Assembly (NCBI RefSeq): GCF_031326205.1
Contig: NZ_CP133721.1
Location: forward strand, 558,001-622,000
Direction of reading: 5' to 3'
DNA length: 64,000 nucleotides
Source: Flavobacterium sp. 20NA77.7
GTDB taxonomy: Bacteria; Bacteroidota; Bacteroidia; Flavobacteriales; Flavobacteriaceae
Within the stretch, counting starts at the first letter, position 1, and each line of letters begins with the position of its first letter. The position numbers were made by a program, and so were the translations under genes. Below the pieces are notes generated by a model. That model had not been told where the DNA came from. It ran no database searches and saw nothing but the letters and a program-made list of their open reading frames with translations. Shown here piece after piece: positions 29,205 to 40,251 of this stretch.

Positions 29205-32200
29205 ATGATAAACAATTACGATTCGGTTGATACCCGTTTTTCCTCGGGTTCATCAACTTCTACAAAACAAGAAGACACGTCGTACACAGGTAAAAAACGA
29301 ACCTGGATTTCGTTAATTACGCTGTTTGTGGCATTGTTTTCTTTTGTTTCTGTACAAGCACAGGTAACAACAAATGGTGGTTCAGGTTTAGCAACAACCT
29401 ATACATCTTTAGCAAATGCTATTACTGCACTAAATGCAGCGACTATTAACGGACCTGTAGTAATTACCCTTACAGGTAATGAAACAGCACCCGTGGGAGG
29501 TTATAACATAACAGCTTCTGGTACTTCTGTGAATACAATTATTATTCAAGGTAGTACAAGTGTAATTACAGCACCAGCACAAACAAGTGGTTCTCTTGTT
29601 GATGCTATTTTCAAAATTTCAGGGGGAGATTGGATTACGATTCAAAACTTCACAATGAATGAGCGTGCATTTACACCTGTAGCAGCTGACACTACTGCTG
29701 GTACTAACACTATGACAGAATTTGGTGTAGCGTTGTTTTATGCCACTACTACTAATGGTGCGCAAAACTGTACCATTCAAAATAATACGATCACTTTAAA
29801 TAGAACGTATACAAACACGTTTGGTATTTATAGTAACTCAACACACAGTGCAACTGCTGCAACTACATCAGCTACAGCTACATCTACAGCTGGTGGAAAC
29901 AGTGGTTTAAAAGTATATGGAAATACAATTAGTAATGTAAATCAAGGAATTGTAGTTGTAGGACCTACAGCGGCTGCAGATTTAATTTCAGGTGTTGATA
30001 TCGGGGGTTCATCAATAACAACAGGTAATACCATTTCTAATTTTGGTACAGCAGTGCAAGCTTCGTCTTATGCGAATGTATCAGGAACAATTAATGGTAT
30101 TTTAATTAGAAATGTTATTGGATTTAATGTTTCATACAATACTATTACCAGTTCAAATGGTGGAGTGAATGCAGCAAGTACAACCTTAAGAGGTATTTTT
30201 ATAACATCTGCTTCAAATGCTCCAACAGGTACTTTTATAAATAATATAAACAATAATACCGTAGCTTTAACGCATGGTTTTACTTCTGGAACAATTCAAG
30301 GTGTTACAGTTGAAGCTACTACAGGTACAGCAACATCAACGCAAAATATTAATAATAATAATTTTACTGCATTCGGAACTAGTGCAGCATCTACATCGGG
30401 TGCTATCACGGCTATTTCTTGTGTAATGCCTAATCTAATTACTAATATCAACAACAACACCTTTACGAATATTACTTCTAATACAACAGGTAGTTTTACG
30501 TTTATTAGTAACAGTTTTACTAGACCTGCAAATGGTACTGCTACAGTTAATAATAACTCCATTGTTACGGCTTTCAATAAAACAGGAGCTGGAGGTACCG
30601 TTACTTTTTATAATTCAAATAGTACATCACCTGTTACGGCTACTGAAACAAATACAGGTAATAATTTTTCTAATATTGCTGTAACAGGGGCAACTACAAT
30701 TGCGGGGTGGGTTTCTACTGATGGTAGTACAACAAGTCCATTTGGTTCAAATAAAGTAGTAACCAATAACACTTTTAATAATATAGCTGGTGGAACTAGT
30801 CCAGTTACACTTTTAAATGTTGCATATTCTAATAATGGAAATACTGGTAATAATGTATCAGGTAACACTATTAGTAATATTTCAGCGGCATCTTCAATAA
30901 CTGCACTTACTTCTGCAGGAGGAGCTCAAAATTTCTTTGGAAATACAATTTTTGGATTGAATTCTTCAGGAGCTTCAGCGGTTACAGGTATTAATATTGG
31001 AGGTGGTGCTGCAACAAATGTATATCAAAATAAAATTTACAATTTGTTGGGTACTAATGCAGGTTCAACTGTAAATGGTATTGCAATTGGTGGTGGTACA
31101 ACTATTAATACGTATAATAATATTATTGGCGATTTGCGTGCAACAGCTGCAAGTGGTACCGATGTGATTAGAGGTATTAGTATTACTTCAACTACCGCTA
31201 CTTCAACTCAAAAGGTTTATTACAACACAATATATTTAAATGGAACTTCATCCGGAGCTAACTTTGGTTCTTCGGGTATTTTCCATACTTATTCTGCTAC
31301 AGCTACTACAGCTGCCTTAGATTTAAGAAACAACATTATTGTAAATGCATCAACTGCTAATGGAACAGGTTTAGCAGTTGCCTTTAGAAGAAGTGCTGCA
31401 ACAGATTTGAATAATTATGCAAGTTCTTCAAATAACAACTTATTCTATGGAACAAGTGGTTTATTTAATAATGGAACTAATTATGCAACATTAAGTGCTT
31501 TCCAAACGTTAGTAAGTACAAGAGAAACTGCTTCTAAATTTCAAAATCCAACGTTTGCCAGTACAACAGGTTCAGATGCAACGTACTTGCACTTTTTACC
31601 AGGTGCTACTAACTTAGCTGGTTCTTATGGACAGGTAATTTCAGGATTTATTACAGATTTTGATAATGATTCTCGTGATACAACTTCTCCAGATATTGGA
31701 GCAGATGAATGGTCAAATGGTGTTATAGTTGCGCCAACTGTAACTAGTTTTGCACCAACTGTTTTATGTTTAAATGGTGGACAATCTATCACATTTACAG
31801 GTACTGGTTTTGATACTGTAACATCAATTTTATTTAACGGGCCAACAGGTGTTAATTTACCAGGTGTAGTAACAGCTAGTACTTCTACAACGTTAACGGT
31901 AACTATTCCGGTTGGAGTAGTTGATGGAGGAGTAATCATTACCAATCCAGCAGGTTCAGTAGACACTACTGGCACAGCAAATGTATTTACAACAGTTGCG
32001 CCGCCTACAATTTCGGCTACAGCAGCAACATCAACAATTTGTGCAGGGGCAAGTACTACTTTAACAGGTACTGGTGGTGTAACGTATAGCTGGTTCCCAG
32101 GAACTGGTTTATCTGCTACAACAGGTACTACTGTAACGGCTAGCCCAACAGTAACAACTACTTATACTGTAACAGGTGTTAGTGCAGAAGGTTGTTCTTC

Positions 32201-35200
32201 TACAGGCACGGTTACAGTAACAGTTCTTCCTGCGGCAAGTGCGATTACAATTACAAAAAATCCAGCTTCAATTTGTCAAGGTGGAATTACTACTTTAACA
32301 GCTACTGGTGGTACTGTAGATTCAAGAGCTTCTTTATATAGTTTTGCTGGATCAACAGGTACTTATACGCCTATTACAGGAACAGCAGTTTCTTCAGCTA
32401 TAGGTGATGATTATGGAATTGGTAATTTACCTATAGGTTTTACATTTCCTTACAATGGTTCAACGCAAACTGTTTTTGGTGTTTCATCGAATGGAATGAT
32501 TCTTCTTGGAAATACATCAGCAGCATGGACGACTGGTTTTTCTTCAAATGCATTGGCTACAACAGCAAATATAATTTCTCCTTTGTGGGATGACAACAAT
32601 ACAACAGGTGGAAGTGTACTATATAGTACAACTGGAACTGCACCTAACAGAGTACTTACTGTACAATGGACAGGTATGCACGTAGCTGGTACAGGTAGCT
32701 CAACTAATCCAACAATTGATATGCAGGCTTTATTATATGAAAATGGAACTATTCAATTCATATATGGAGCCCAAAGTGCAACATTATCTTCACCTACAGC
32801 CTCTATTGGAATTTCTGGAGCAATTGGTAACTACCTTAGTGTTTCACCACTTTCTCCAATTACTACATCTACTGTTTCTTCAACTACTGAAAATACAGCT
32901 GTAGTTACTGCAAATATTCCTTCAGGAACGATACTTACTTTTACAAGACCATTACAACCAGTAATGTTATGGACGCCAGCAACAAATTTATTTACTGATG
33001 CTGCGGCAACTGTACCTTATGCAGGTGAATCAACTGCGGTGGTTTATACTAAGTTAACGACTCCGGAAACTTATACGCTAACATCAACTTTAGGTACCTG
33101 TCCGGTTTCAAATACGGTTACAGTAACACCAAATTTATTACCTACAATTACTTTAGGTACAGCTGCTCCAGTATGTCTTGGAGGTTTAAGCTCATCATTG
33201 AGTTTTACTGCTACAACTGACGCACCAAATCAATATACTATTGATTTTGATGCAGCTGCCAATACTGCAGGTTTTGCAGATATTACAACATTTACCGCAT
33301 TTACTACATCACCTATTGCTTTAACAGTACCAGCAAGTGCAGTAGCAGGTACGTATAATGGTACTATTTTAGTTAAAAATTCAACAACAGGTTGTGTTAG
33401 TGCAACGCCACAAGCGTTTTCAATTACAATTAATACACCAGTAGCTATTACTACGCAACCAAGTAACTCTGTTTCATTAGAAAACAGTAACGCTTCGTTT
33501 ACAGTTGCAGCTACAGGTTCAGGTTTAACCTATCAATGGCAAGAAAGCACTGATAATGGTGTAACTTGGACAAATATATCAGGTGCAACAAGTGCAACCT
33601 ATACGGCTGTATCAGTTACAAATGGTATGAACGGAAACCAATACAAATGTATTGTTTCTGGTGCTGCGCCTTGTACATCAGTTACATCAAATGTGGTTTC
33701 ATTAACCATTAGTACAACGGCTATTACTACACAACCTACTTCTACAACTATTTGTAGTAATGGTAGTGCAACATTTACAATTGCAACTTCAGGTTCTACA
33801 CCAACATACCAATGGCAATTAAGTACTAATAATGGTACTTCATGGACAGATATTTCAGGGGAAACAAACACTTCCTTGACCGTATCTGGTTTAACTGCTG
33901 CTAATTCATTACAGCAATACAGATGTGTGTTGAGCCCAGGTCCAATTTACTCTAATGCTGCAATTTTAACAATAAATGATGTTGTAGCAATTACAACACA
34001 ACCAGCAGATGCTACAGTTTGTTCAAATGCTACAAATGCTACATTTACTGCAGTTGCTACAGGTACTGGTTTAACATATCAATGGCAACAAAGAGCAAAT
34101 AGCTCAGGTACATGGGCAAACGTGGGTACAGGTACTACAGGTGGTACAACGGCTACATTAACGGTTACTCCTATTGCTTTAGCATTAGATGGATACCAAT
34201 ACCAATGTATTATTACAGGTACTGCACCATGTGTGGCGCTAACTTCAGCAACAGCTACATTAAGCGTAACTGGATTTACAGTGGCTACCTCAGCTGCGAG
34301 TATTTGTATTGGAAGTACGTTTACTTTAACGGCTACACCTACAACGAGTTCGCCTACGCTTTCTTACAGTTGGTTATGTGCTACTGTAGGAAGTGGTGCA
34401 ACAACTGCTGTTACAGGAAATTCTGCAACAATTACACCTACTCAAGCAGGTACTTATGTATATACAGTAACTGCAACAGATGGTACGTGTACATTAACAA
34501 CTACTCAAACAATTGTTGTTAATCCGTTACCAGTTATTACAACTGCAACAGCTAATCCAACGGTTGCTTGTGCAGGTAGTATTATAAATTTAGCAGCTAC
34601 TATTAATCAAATATTACCTGGTAATTCTACTTCTTCAGGTTCTGGAACTTCATATACTTCTTCTACGAGTTATCCAACATTCTTTGGAAATTATTGGTAT
34701 CAAGATTGGAATCAAATGGTATATACTGCTTCAGAATTACAAGCAATGGGTCTAAATGCAGGCAATATTACTTCTTTGACAATTAATATTGGTGCATTAC
34801 CTTCACCTACTACAATTAATGGATATACTATTAGATTGGGTTCAACAACTAATAGTGCATTGACCACTTTCCAAACAACAGGTTTAACTACTGTTTATGG
34901 TCCGGTTAATTATACTGTATCGGCAACAGGTAATATTACCATTAACTTCACAACACCTTATGCTTGGGATGGAACGTCAAATATTATTGTTGATGTTAGA
35001 GGTACGGGTGCTTATGGTTCTGCTAATGCTACAACGCAATTTACTGCAACAACAGGAAATACAGTCGTTTATGCATATTCTTCTGCTTCAAATACAAGTT
35101 TTTGGACATCAAATCCTACGGCAACTGCATCTACAAGTAGACCAAATATAAGATTTGGTGGACAAATCTTGACAAATACAACATCTAATTTCACATGGTC

Positions 35201-38200
35201 TTGGTCTGATGGTACTTCAACGGTATTGACAAGTGCTTCAGGTACAGTTACGTTACCTAATGCTACCACAACGTATACGGTAACAGCAACTAATCCAACA
35301 ACAGGGTGTACTTCTTCACAAAATGTAACAGTTACATCAAATCCATTGCCTACTGCACCTACAACTACTAACTCAACGCAATGTGGTACGCAAGTACCTT
35401 CGGCTAGTGTTGTAGATCCAAATGCATTTACTACGCCAACGTTTAAATGGTATGCAGCAGCAACAGGAGGTACAGCTTTACAATCAAGTACTTCAACGAC
35501 TTATACCACTGCTATAGCTACAACTACAACTTTTTACGTTTCTGTAATCAATCCTACTACAGGATGTGAAAGTGCACGTACAGCTGTAACAGTTACAGTT
35601 AATACACCAGATGCTATAACTGCAACATCTAGTAATACTACAATTTGTTTAGGACAAAGTGTAACACTAACTGCAGCTAATAGCGCTAATACACCAGTAC
35701 AAAATTATGCGTATTCTTGGTTATCAACAGCAAATAGTGGCGTAACAACTGCACAATCAGGTGCTTCTATCACAGCTACGCCAACTGCAGCTGGTACATA
35801 TACTTACACCGCTTCTGCTGTAGATGGTTCTTGTCAAACAACAAATACAGTAACTGTTACGGTTTATCCGCTTCCAGTAATTACTACAGCAACTGCAACT
35901 CCAAATGTGGCTTGTGCAGGAAGTACAATTAATTTAGATGCAACTATAGTTGAGAATGTTAATGGTACTATTAATTTAGGTACTGGAGTTGCAACTTCAA
36001 CATCTTCTGGAGCTAATCCATTTTATGGAGGTTATGGTGGTGTTAAAACGCAGTATTTATTAACAGCTTCAGAGCTTACAGCGTTAGGATTAGCAGCTGG
36101 AAATATTACCTCTATAGGAATTGATGTTACTTCTGCAGGGTCAACTTTAAATGGTTTTGGAGTTAACATAGATACTACATCATTAACAGCCCTAACAGCT
36201 AACATTGAAAATGTTACCAATAATGTTTATTCGGGAACATTTACTCCAACTGTAGGTATTAATACAATTACATTTAGTTCTCCATTTAATTGGGATGGAA
36301 CATCAAATATTATTTTGAGTTTTTGTTGGAGTAATGCTAATACTTCTAATACAGCCTCTACTATTAAAGTAAATACTACATCATTTGTTTCGGCAAATGC
36401 TCGTTACGTAGATTCTCAATCAGCTATAAACGTTTGTGCATACACTGGTAATACTCTTCCTTCAGGTTGGAATGGAGCTGCAACATCGTTATCAACTCGT
36501 CCAAACTTCATAATTAGCGGAGTAAAAGCTACAAATGTAACATCAAGTTACAATTGGACATGGAAAATAGGAACTACTTCTGTTTTAAGTACAGCAGCAG
36601 GTACTACTGTGGTGCCAACAGGTGCTTCTACAACGTATACAGTTACTGCAACTAATCCAACTACAGGTTGTAGTGCATCACAAAATGTTACCGTATCTAC
36701 CAATGTAGCACCATTAGCAATGTTCGCTATTGCACCACAAGCGTCTAGTATTTGCGTGGGAGAAACAGTAACCATGTATGCCAACCCAACAGGAGGATGT
36801 ATTCCTTATACGTATTCTTGGAGTGATGGAACATCAGTTGTAGGAACAGCTTCTACATTAGCGGTAACACCAACATCTGATAAAACATATACGTTAACCA
36901 TTACAGATAATGCAGGTACACAGTTAGTAAAAACTGCTACAGTAACTGTAAATAACCCTCAACCTCTTTCGGTAGTAGGTCAAACAATTTGTGCTAATAG
37001 CGCAGCGTTTACGCTTTCAGCTACGGAGTCTACTGCGGGTAATGCAATAAAATGGTATGCGGCACAAACAGGCGGTACTGCATTAGCTACGGGTAATACA
37101 TTTACAACGCCTTCTATTTCGGCATCTACTACTTATTATGTGCAAGAAAATGCTTTAGATCCAGAATTAAGCGGGAACGGTTTAGATACATCAACTGTTC
37201 CAAATTCAACTGGTGCATCTGCTGAAAGAGGTTTAGTATTTACTGCGACTAAAGCATTTACGTTAGTTTCAGCTCAATACTACTCGCCAACGACTTCAGT
37301 GACAAATACGGTTACTGTAAGGTTAGTTGATCACGCTACAGGTACACAAATAGCAACTAGAACATTACCTATTGCACAAGGTACAACAGCAGATTGGTAT
37401 ACAATGAACCTTGGATTTGATATTCTTCCAGGAACTTATAGATTATTAGCTTCTTATTCTCAATCAGTTAATAGAAGTACTACAGGATTTACATATCCTT
37501 ATGCTTTAGGTGCTTCAGGTACAATTACTTCAGGATATGATTCAGGAGTTTCGGCTACTACATATAGTTATTTCCATAACATAACCATCCAAGAGTTTTG
37601 TTCAGGAGTTCGTGTGCCAGTTACGGCTACATTGACTAACCCTACTGCTATTACATTAAGTGGTGCTTCTGCTACAATTTGTAATGGTCAAACAACTGCT
37701 ACAGCAGTAACAGTTGCAACAGGTGGTTCTAATTATGATGTGTATGCTTGGTCACCTTCAACAGGTGTAATAGGAAACAGTTCTACGGGATGGACATTCA
37801 ACCCAACAAGTACAACTACCTATACATTAACAGCTTCTCAGTCTGCAGGAACATGTAGTACTACAGCTACTTATGTAGTAAATGTAAATCCTATACCTAC
37901 GGCATTAACAATTACACCTTCAAGCTTAGGACAATGTATTAATCAAAGTCAGAGTTTATCAGTTACGGGTGGTGCTATTGGTGTTACTGGAAAAGTAGGT
38001 GCTGGTACGTCAACAAATACAACTTCAACACCGTTCAAAGGATTTTATGGTGGGTCTAAAACGCAAGCTTTATATACAGCTGCTGAATTAACAGCACTTG
38101 GTATGGCAGCTGGACAGAAAATTAATACTATTGGATGGGTCGCTCTTTCGGGTACTCCATTAGCTTTAAATAATTTTACTGTTAATATAGGTTTTGTATC

Positions 38201-40166
38201 TAACACAACTTTAGGGTCTAACTTTATTAGTGGTGCAAATACAGTAGTTGTAGCACCGGCAAGTTACACTCCAACAACTGGAACGGGTAATATTGATTTT
38301 ACTGTTTCACCTGGATTAACATGGGATGGTACATCAAGTTTGTTAGTTGAAACGTGTTTTAATAACAATAACGGAGGTGGATCTTCAGCTAATTCAATTT
38401 CAGTGGAGTCTTCTACAGTTGCTTCAGGATTAAATTTATACCGTTCGCAAGATAGTACAGTTGATGTATGTACAAATACAACAGCTCCTACTACAACTAC
38501 AACGAGACCTAATTTAAGAATTTCAACGTTAGAAACGGCGACTACTACTTGGACTCCTGTAACAAATTTATTCCTTGATTCAGCAGCTACTATTCCTTAT
38601 ACTTTAGGAGGAAATGCAACTACAGTGTATGTTAAATCTGCGACGCCAGTTTCTACTACATATACTGTTACTTCTACATCCACAGCAGGCTGTACAAATA
38701 GTACTACTGTATCAGTTGATATTGTTGCATTACCTACTGTTGTAACGGTTAACCCAGCGGCTGTATGTTCGCCTAATACAGTTGATTTAACAGCTTCAGC
38801 GGTAACAAATGGTTCAAGTGCAGGTTTGACATTAACTTATTGGACAAATGCTAATGCAACAATTGCTTTAGCAAATCCAAATGCAGTAACGACTTCAGGT
38901 ACCTATTATATTAAGGGAACTAATGTTAATGGATGTTCTACAGTTTCTCCAGTAACAGTTACTGTGAATCCGTTACCAGTAGTTACAACTGTAGCGCCAG
39001 CAACAGTTTGTTATCCAAATACTGTTGATTTAACAGCAGCTGCGGTAACAACTGGTTCTGCTTCAGGATTAACATTTACGTATTTTACAGATTCAGCTGC
39101 AACAACTGCTTTATCAAATCCAAATGCAGTAACAACTTCTGGTACATACTATATTAAAGGTACAAATGCAAACGGATGTTCATCAATAGCTTCAGTTGTA
39201 GTAACTATTAACGTTACAAATGTACCAACTGGTTCAGCTACACAAACATTCTGTGGCTCTGGTAATTTATCTCAATTAGTGGCTACAGGAAGTAATATTA
39301 GATGGTATAATGCAGCTACAGGTGGTACAGAGTACCCAGCTTCATTATGGTCACTTGTTGGTCTTGTAAATGGATCTACTTATTATGCTACACAAACAGT
39401 TAATGGTTGTGAAAGTGCAACAAGATTAGCGGTGACAGTGGTTGTTAATTCAATTCCAACTGCGCCTAATGCTGCAGCTCAAAGTTTCTGTAGTGCTCCA
39501 TTAGTTTCTAATTTAGTTCCAAGTGGTACTGCTTATACTTGGTATGATGCAGCAACAGCTGGAAATGTTTTAAGTACAACTACGCCATTAGCTGCTGGTA
39601 CATATTATGTATCTCAAACAATTAACGGTTGTGAAAGTCCAAGAACTTCAGTAACTATTACAATTTCACCAATTGCAGCGCCTACAGGTGCAGCTATACA
39701 AACTATCTTTGGCGGTGTGGCGGCTGATGCAACAATTGAAGATATTTCAGTAAGTGGTGCTGGTGTAGTTTGGTATCCAACTGCAGCTGATGCAGCAGCA
39801 GGTACAAATGCAATTGCTGCCGGAACTCAATTAGTTGATGGAACTACATATTATGCAGTTTCAGTAGTTGGTTCTTGTAGAAGTAATGCATTAGCTGTTA
39901 CGGTAACTGTAACACTTGATAATAGAACATTTGATTTAGAAAACTTGAAATTCTATCCAAATCCAGTTGTGGATCAATTAACTATTGTTTACACAAAAGA
40001 GATTACTTCAATTCAAATCTATAATCTAAATGGTCAATTAGTAAAAGTGGTTCAACCAAATGCAACTAATGTTCAAGTAGATATGACTGAATTATCAACT
40101 GCTATGTATATAGTAAAAGTATATGCAGAAGATAAATCAGCAGAATTAAAAGTTTATAAAAAATAA
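29205..40166 (+). CDS. Giant secreted multidomain protein with beta-helix, Ig-like modules and T9SS type A sorting domain
   Basis: The 3,653-residue protein is exported by Sec and then by T9SS. Order: long signal peptide with a 31-residue polar lead (hydrophobic core about 34-50, cut near VQAQ); parallel beta-helix to about 840, ending in SPDIGADEW; IPT/TIG-like domain about 845-930 (FTGTGFDTVTSILFNG); then a long row of Ig/PKD-like modules (TYSWFPG, YQWQ...YKC, TYTVTATNPTTGC). Non-Ig domains interrupt the row: a nidogen-like one at about 1036-1245, three related jelly-roll-like ones at about 1803-1985, 2249-2442 and 2922-3109 (each with TASEL or TAAEL, WDGTSN or WDGTSS and a closing TRPN/SRPN), and a fourth type at about 2649-2802. 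The end (about 3576-3653, FYPNPVVDQLTI to AELKVYKK) is the T9SS sorting domain. Probably a surface adhesin; the ligand is unknown. It is monocistronic, with a terminator at 40187. Confidence 0.88.
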   Translation: MINNYDSVDTRFSSGSSTSTKQEDTSYTGKKRTWISLITLFVALFSFVSVQAQVTTNGGSGLATTYTSLANAITALNAATINGPVVITLTGNETAPVGGYNITASGTSVNTIIIQGSTSVITAPAQTSGSLVDAIFKISGGDWITIQNFTMNERAFTPVAADTTAGTNTMTEFGVALFYATTTNGAQNCTIQNNTITLNRTYTNTFGIYSNSTHSATAATTSATATSTAGGNSGLKVYGNTISNVNQGIVVVGPTAAADLISGVDIGGSSITTGNTISNFGTAVQASSYANVSGTINGILIRNVIGFNVSYNTITSSNGGVNAASTTLRGIFITSASNAPTGTFINNINNNTVALTHGFTSGTIQGVTVEATTGTATSTQNINNNNFTAFGTSAASTSGAITAISCVMPNLITNINNNTFTNITSNTTGSFTFISNSFTRPANGTATVNNNSIVTAFNKTGAGGTVTFYNSNSTSPVTATETNTGNNFSNIAVTGATTIAGWVSTDGSTTSPFGSNKVVTNNTFNNIAGGTSPVTLLNVAYSNNGNTGNNVSGNTISNISAASSITALTSAGGAQNFFGNTIFGLNSSGASAVTGINIGGGAATNVYQNKIYNLLGTNAGSTVNGIAIGGGTTINTYNNIIGDLRATAASGTDVIRGISITSTTATSTQKVYYNTIYLNGTSSGANFGSSGIFHTYSATATTAALDLRNNIIVNASTANGTGLAVAFRRSAATDLNNYASSSNNNLFYGTSGLFNNGTNYATLSAFQTLVSTRETASKFQNPTFASTTGSDATYLHFLPGATNLAGSYGQVISGFITDFDNDSRDTTSPDIGADEWSNGVIVAPTVTSFAPTVLCLNGGQSITFTGTGFDTVTSILFNGPTGVNLPGVVTASTSTTLTVTIPVGVVDGGVIITNPAGSVDTTGTANVFTTVAPPTISATAATSTICAGASTTLTGTGGVTYSWFPGTGLSATTGTTVTASPTVTTTYTVTGVSAEGCSSTGTVTVTVLPAASAITITKNPASICQGGITTLTATGGTVDSRASLYSFAGSTGTYTPITGTAVSSAIGDDYGIGNLPIGFTFPYNGSTQTVFGVSSNGMILLGNTSAAWTTGFSSNALATTANIISPLWDDNNTTGGSVLYSTTGTAPNRVLTVQWTGMHVAGTGSSTNPTIDMQALLYENGTIQFIYGAQSATLSSPTASIGISGAIGNYLSVSPLSPITTSTVSSTTENTAVVTANIPSGTILTFTRPLQPVMLWTPATNLFTDAAATVPYAGESTAVVYTKLTTPETYTLTSTLGTCPVSNTVTVTPNLLPTITLGTAAPVCLGGLSSSLSFTATTDAPNQYTIDFDAAANTAGFADITTFTAFTTSPIALTVPASAVAGTYNGTILVKNSTTGCVSATPQAFSITINTPVAITTQPSNSVSLENSNASFTVAATGSGLTYQWQESTDNGVTWTNISGATSATYTAVSVTNGMNGNQYKCIVSGAAPCTSVTSNVVSLTISTTAITTQPTSTTICSNGSATFTIATSGSTPTYQWQLSTNNGTSWTDISGETNTSLTVSGLTAANSLQQYRCVLSPGPIYSNAAILTINDVVAITTQPADATVCSNATNATFTAVATGTGLTYQWQQRANSSGTWANVGTGTTGGTTATLTVTPIALALDGYQYQCIITGTAPCVALTSATATLSVTGFTVATSAASICIGSTFTLTATPTTSSPTLSYSWLCATVGSGATTAVTGNSATITPTQAGTYVYTVTATDGTCTLTTTQTIVVNPLPVITTATANPTVACAGSIINLAATINQILPGNSTSSGSGTSYTSSTSYPTFFGNYWYQDWNQMVYTASELQAMGLNAGNITSLTINIGALPSPTTINGYTIRLGSTTNSALTTFQTTGLTTVYGPVNYTVSATGNITINFTTPYAWDGTSNIIVDVRGTGAYGSANATTQFTATTGNTVVYAYSSASNTSFWTSNPTATASTSRPNIRFGGQILTNTTSNFTWSWSDGTSTVLTSASGTVTLPNATTTYTVTATNPTTGCTSSQNVTVTSNPLPTAPTTTNSTQCGTQVPSASVVDPNAFTTPTFKWYAAATGGTALQSSTSTTYTTAIATTTTFYVSVINPTTGCESARTAVTVTVNTPDAITATSSNTTICLGQSVTLTAANSANTPVQNYAYSWLSTANSGVTTAQSGASITATPTAAGTYTYTASAVDGSCQTTNTVTVTVYPLPVITTATATPNVACAGSTINLDATIVENVNGTINLGTGVATSTSSGANPFYGGYGGVKTQYLLTASELTALGLAAGNITSIGIDVTSAGSTLNGFGVNIDTTSLTALTANIENVTNNVYSGTFTPTVGINTITFSSPFNWDGTSNIILSFCWSNANTSNTASTIKVNTTSFVSANARYVDSQSAINVCAYTGNTLPSGWNGAATSLSTRPNFIISGVKATNVTSSYNWTWKIGTTSVLSTAAGTTVVPTGASTTYTVTATNPTTGCSASQNVTVSTNVAPLAMFAIAPQASSICVGETVTMYANPTGGCIPYTYSWSDGTSVVGTASTLAVTPTSDKTYTLTITDNAGTQLVKTATVTVNNPQPLSVVGQTICANSAAFTLSATESTAGNAIKWYAAQTGGTALATGNTFTTPSISASTTYYVQENALDPELSGNGLDTSTVPNSTGASAERGLVFTATKAFTLVSAQYYSPTTSVTNTVTVRLVDHATGTQIATRTLPIAQGTTADWYTMNLGFDILPGTYRLLASYSQSVNRSTTGFTYPYALGASGTITSGYDSGVSATTYSYFHNITIQEFCSGVRVPVTATLTNPTAITLSGASATICNGQTTATAVTVATGGSNYDVYAWSPSTGVIGNSSTGWTFNPTSTTTYTLTASQSAGTCSTTATYVVNVNPIPTALTITPSSLGQCINQSQSLSVTGGAIGVTGKVGAGTSTNTTSTPFKGFYGGSKTQALYTAAELTALGMAAGQKINTIGWVALSGTPLALNNFTVNIGFVSNTTLGSNFISGANTVVVAPASYTPTTGTGNIDFTVSPGLTWDGTSSLLVETCFNNNNGGGSSANSISVESSTVASGLNLYRSQDSTVDVCTNTTAPTTTTTRPNLRISTLETATTTWTPVTNLFLDSAATIPYTLGGNATTVYVKSATPVSTTYTVTSTSTAGCTNSTTVSVDIVALPTVVTVNPAAVCSPNTVDLTASAVTNGSSAGLTLTYWTNANATIALANPNAVTTSGTYYIKGTNVNGCSTVSPVTVTVNPLPVVTTVAPATVCYPNTVDLTAAAVTTGSASGLTFTYFTDSAATTALSNPNAVTTSGTYYIKGTNANGCSSIASVVVTINVTNVPTGSATQTFCGSGNLSQLVATGSNIRWYNAATGGTEYPASLWSLVGLVNGSTYYATQTVNGCESATRLAVTVVVNSIPTAPNAAAQSFCSAPLVSNLVPSGTAYTWYDAATAGNVLSTTTPLAAGTYYVSQTINGCESPRTSVTITISPIAAPTGAAIQTIFGGVAADATIEDISVSGAGVVWYPTAADAAAGTNAIAAGTQLVDGTTYYAVSVVGSCRSNALAVTVTVTLDNRTFDLENLKFYPNPVVDQLTIVYTKEITSIQIYNLNGQLVKVVQPNATNVQVDMTELSTAMYIVKVYAEDKSAELKVYKK

Positions 40167-40186
40167 TTAATTCTTATATTAAACTA

Positions 40187-40217
40187 AAAGGGCTACTCAT
40201 CAGTAGCCCTTTTTTTA
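40187..40217 (+). terminator. Intrinsic terminator after the giant adhesin-like gene
   Basis: AAAGGGCTACT (40187-40197), loop CATC, AGTAGCCCTTT (40202-40212) and a T tract. A -7-like TATTTTTG (40225-40232) for the next gene follows 8 bp later. Confidence 0.93.
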
Positions 40218-40251
40218 TTTTTAGTATTTTTGTATAAAACGATTTATAGTA

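Noticed and set aside
34112..34522. Alternative-frame 136-codon ORF inside the giant adhesin gene
   Set aside because: Tyr- and Asn-rich translation is the shifted reading of the Thr/Ala repeats; the main frame is continuous.
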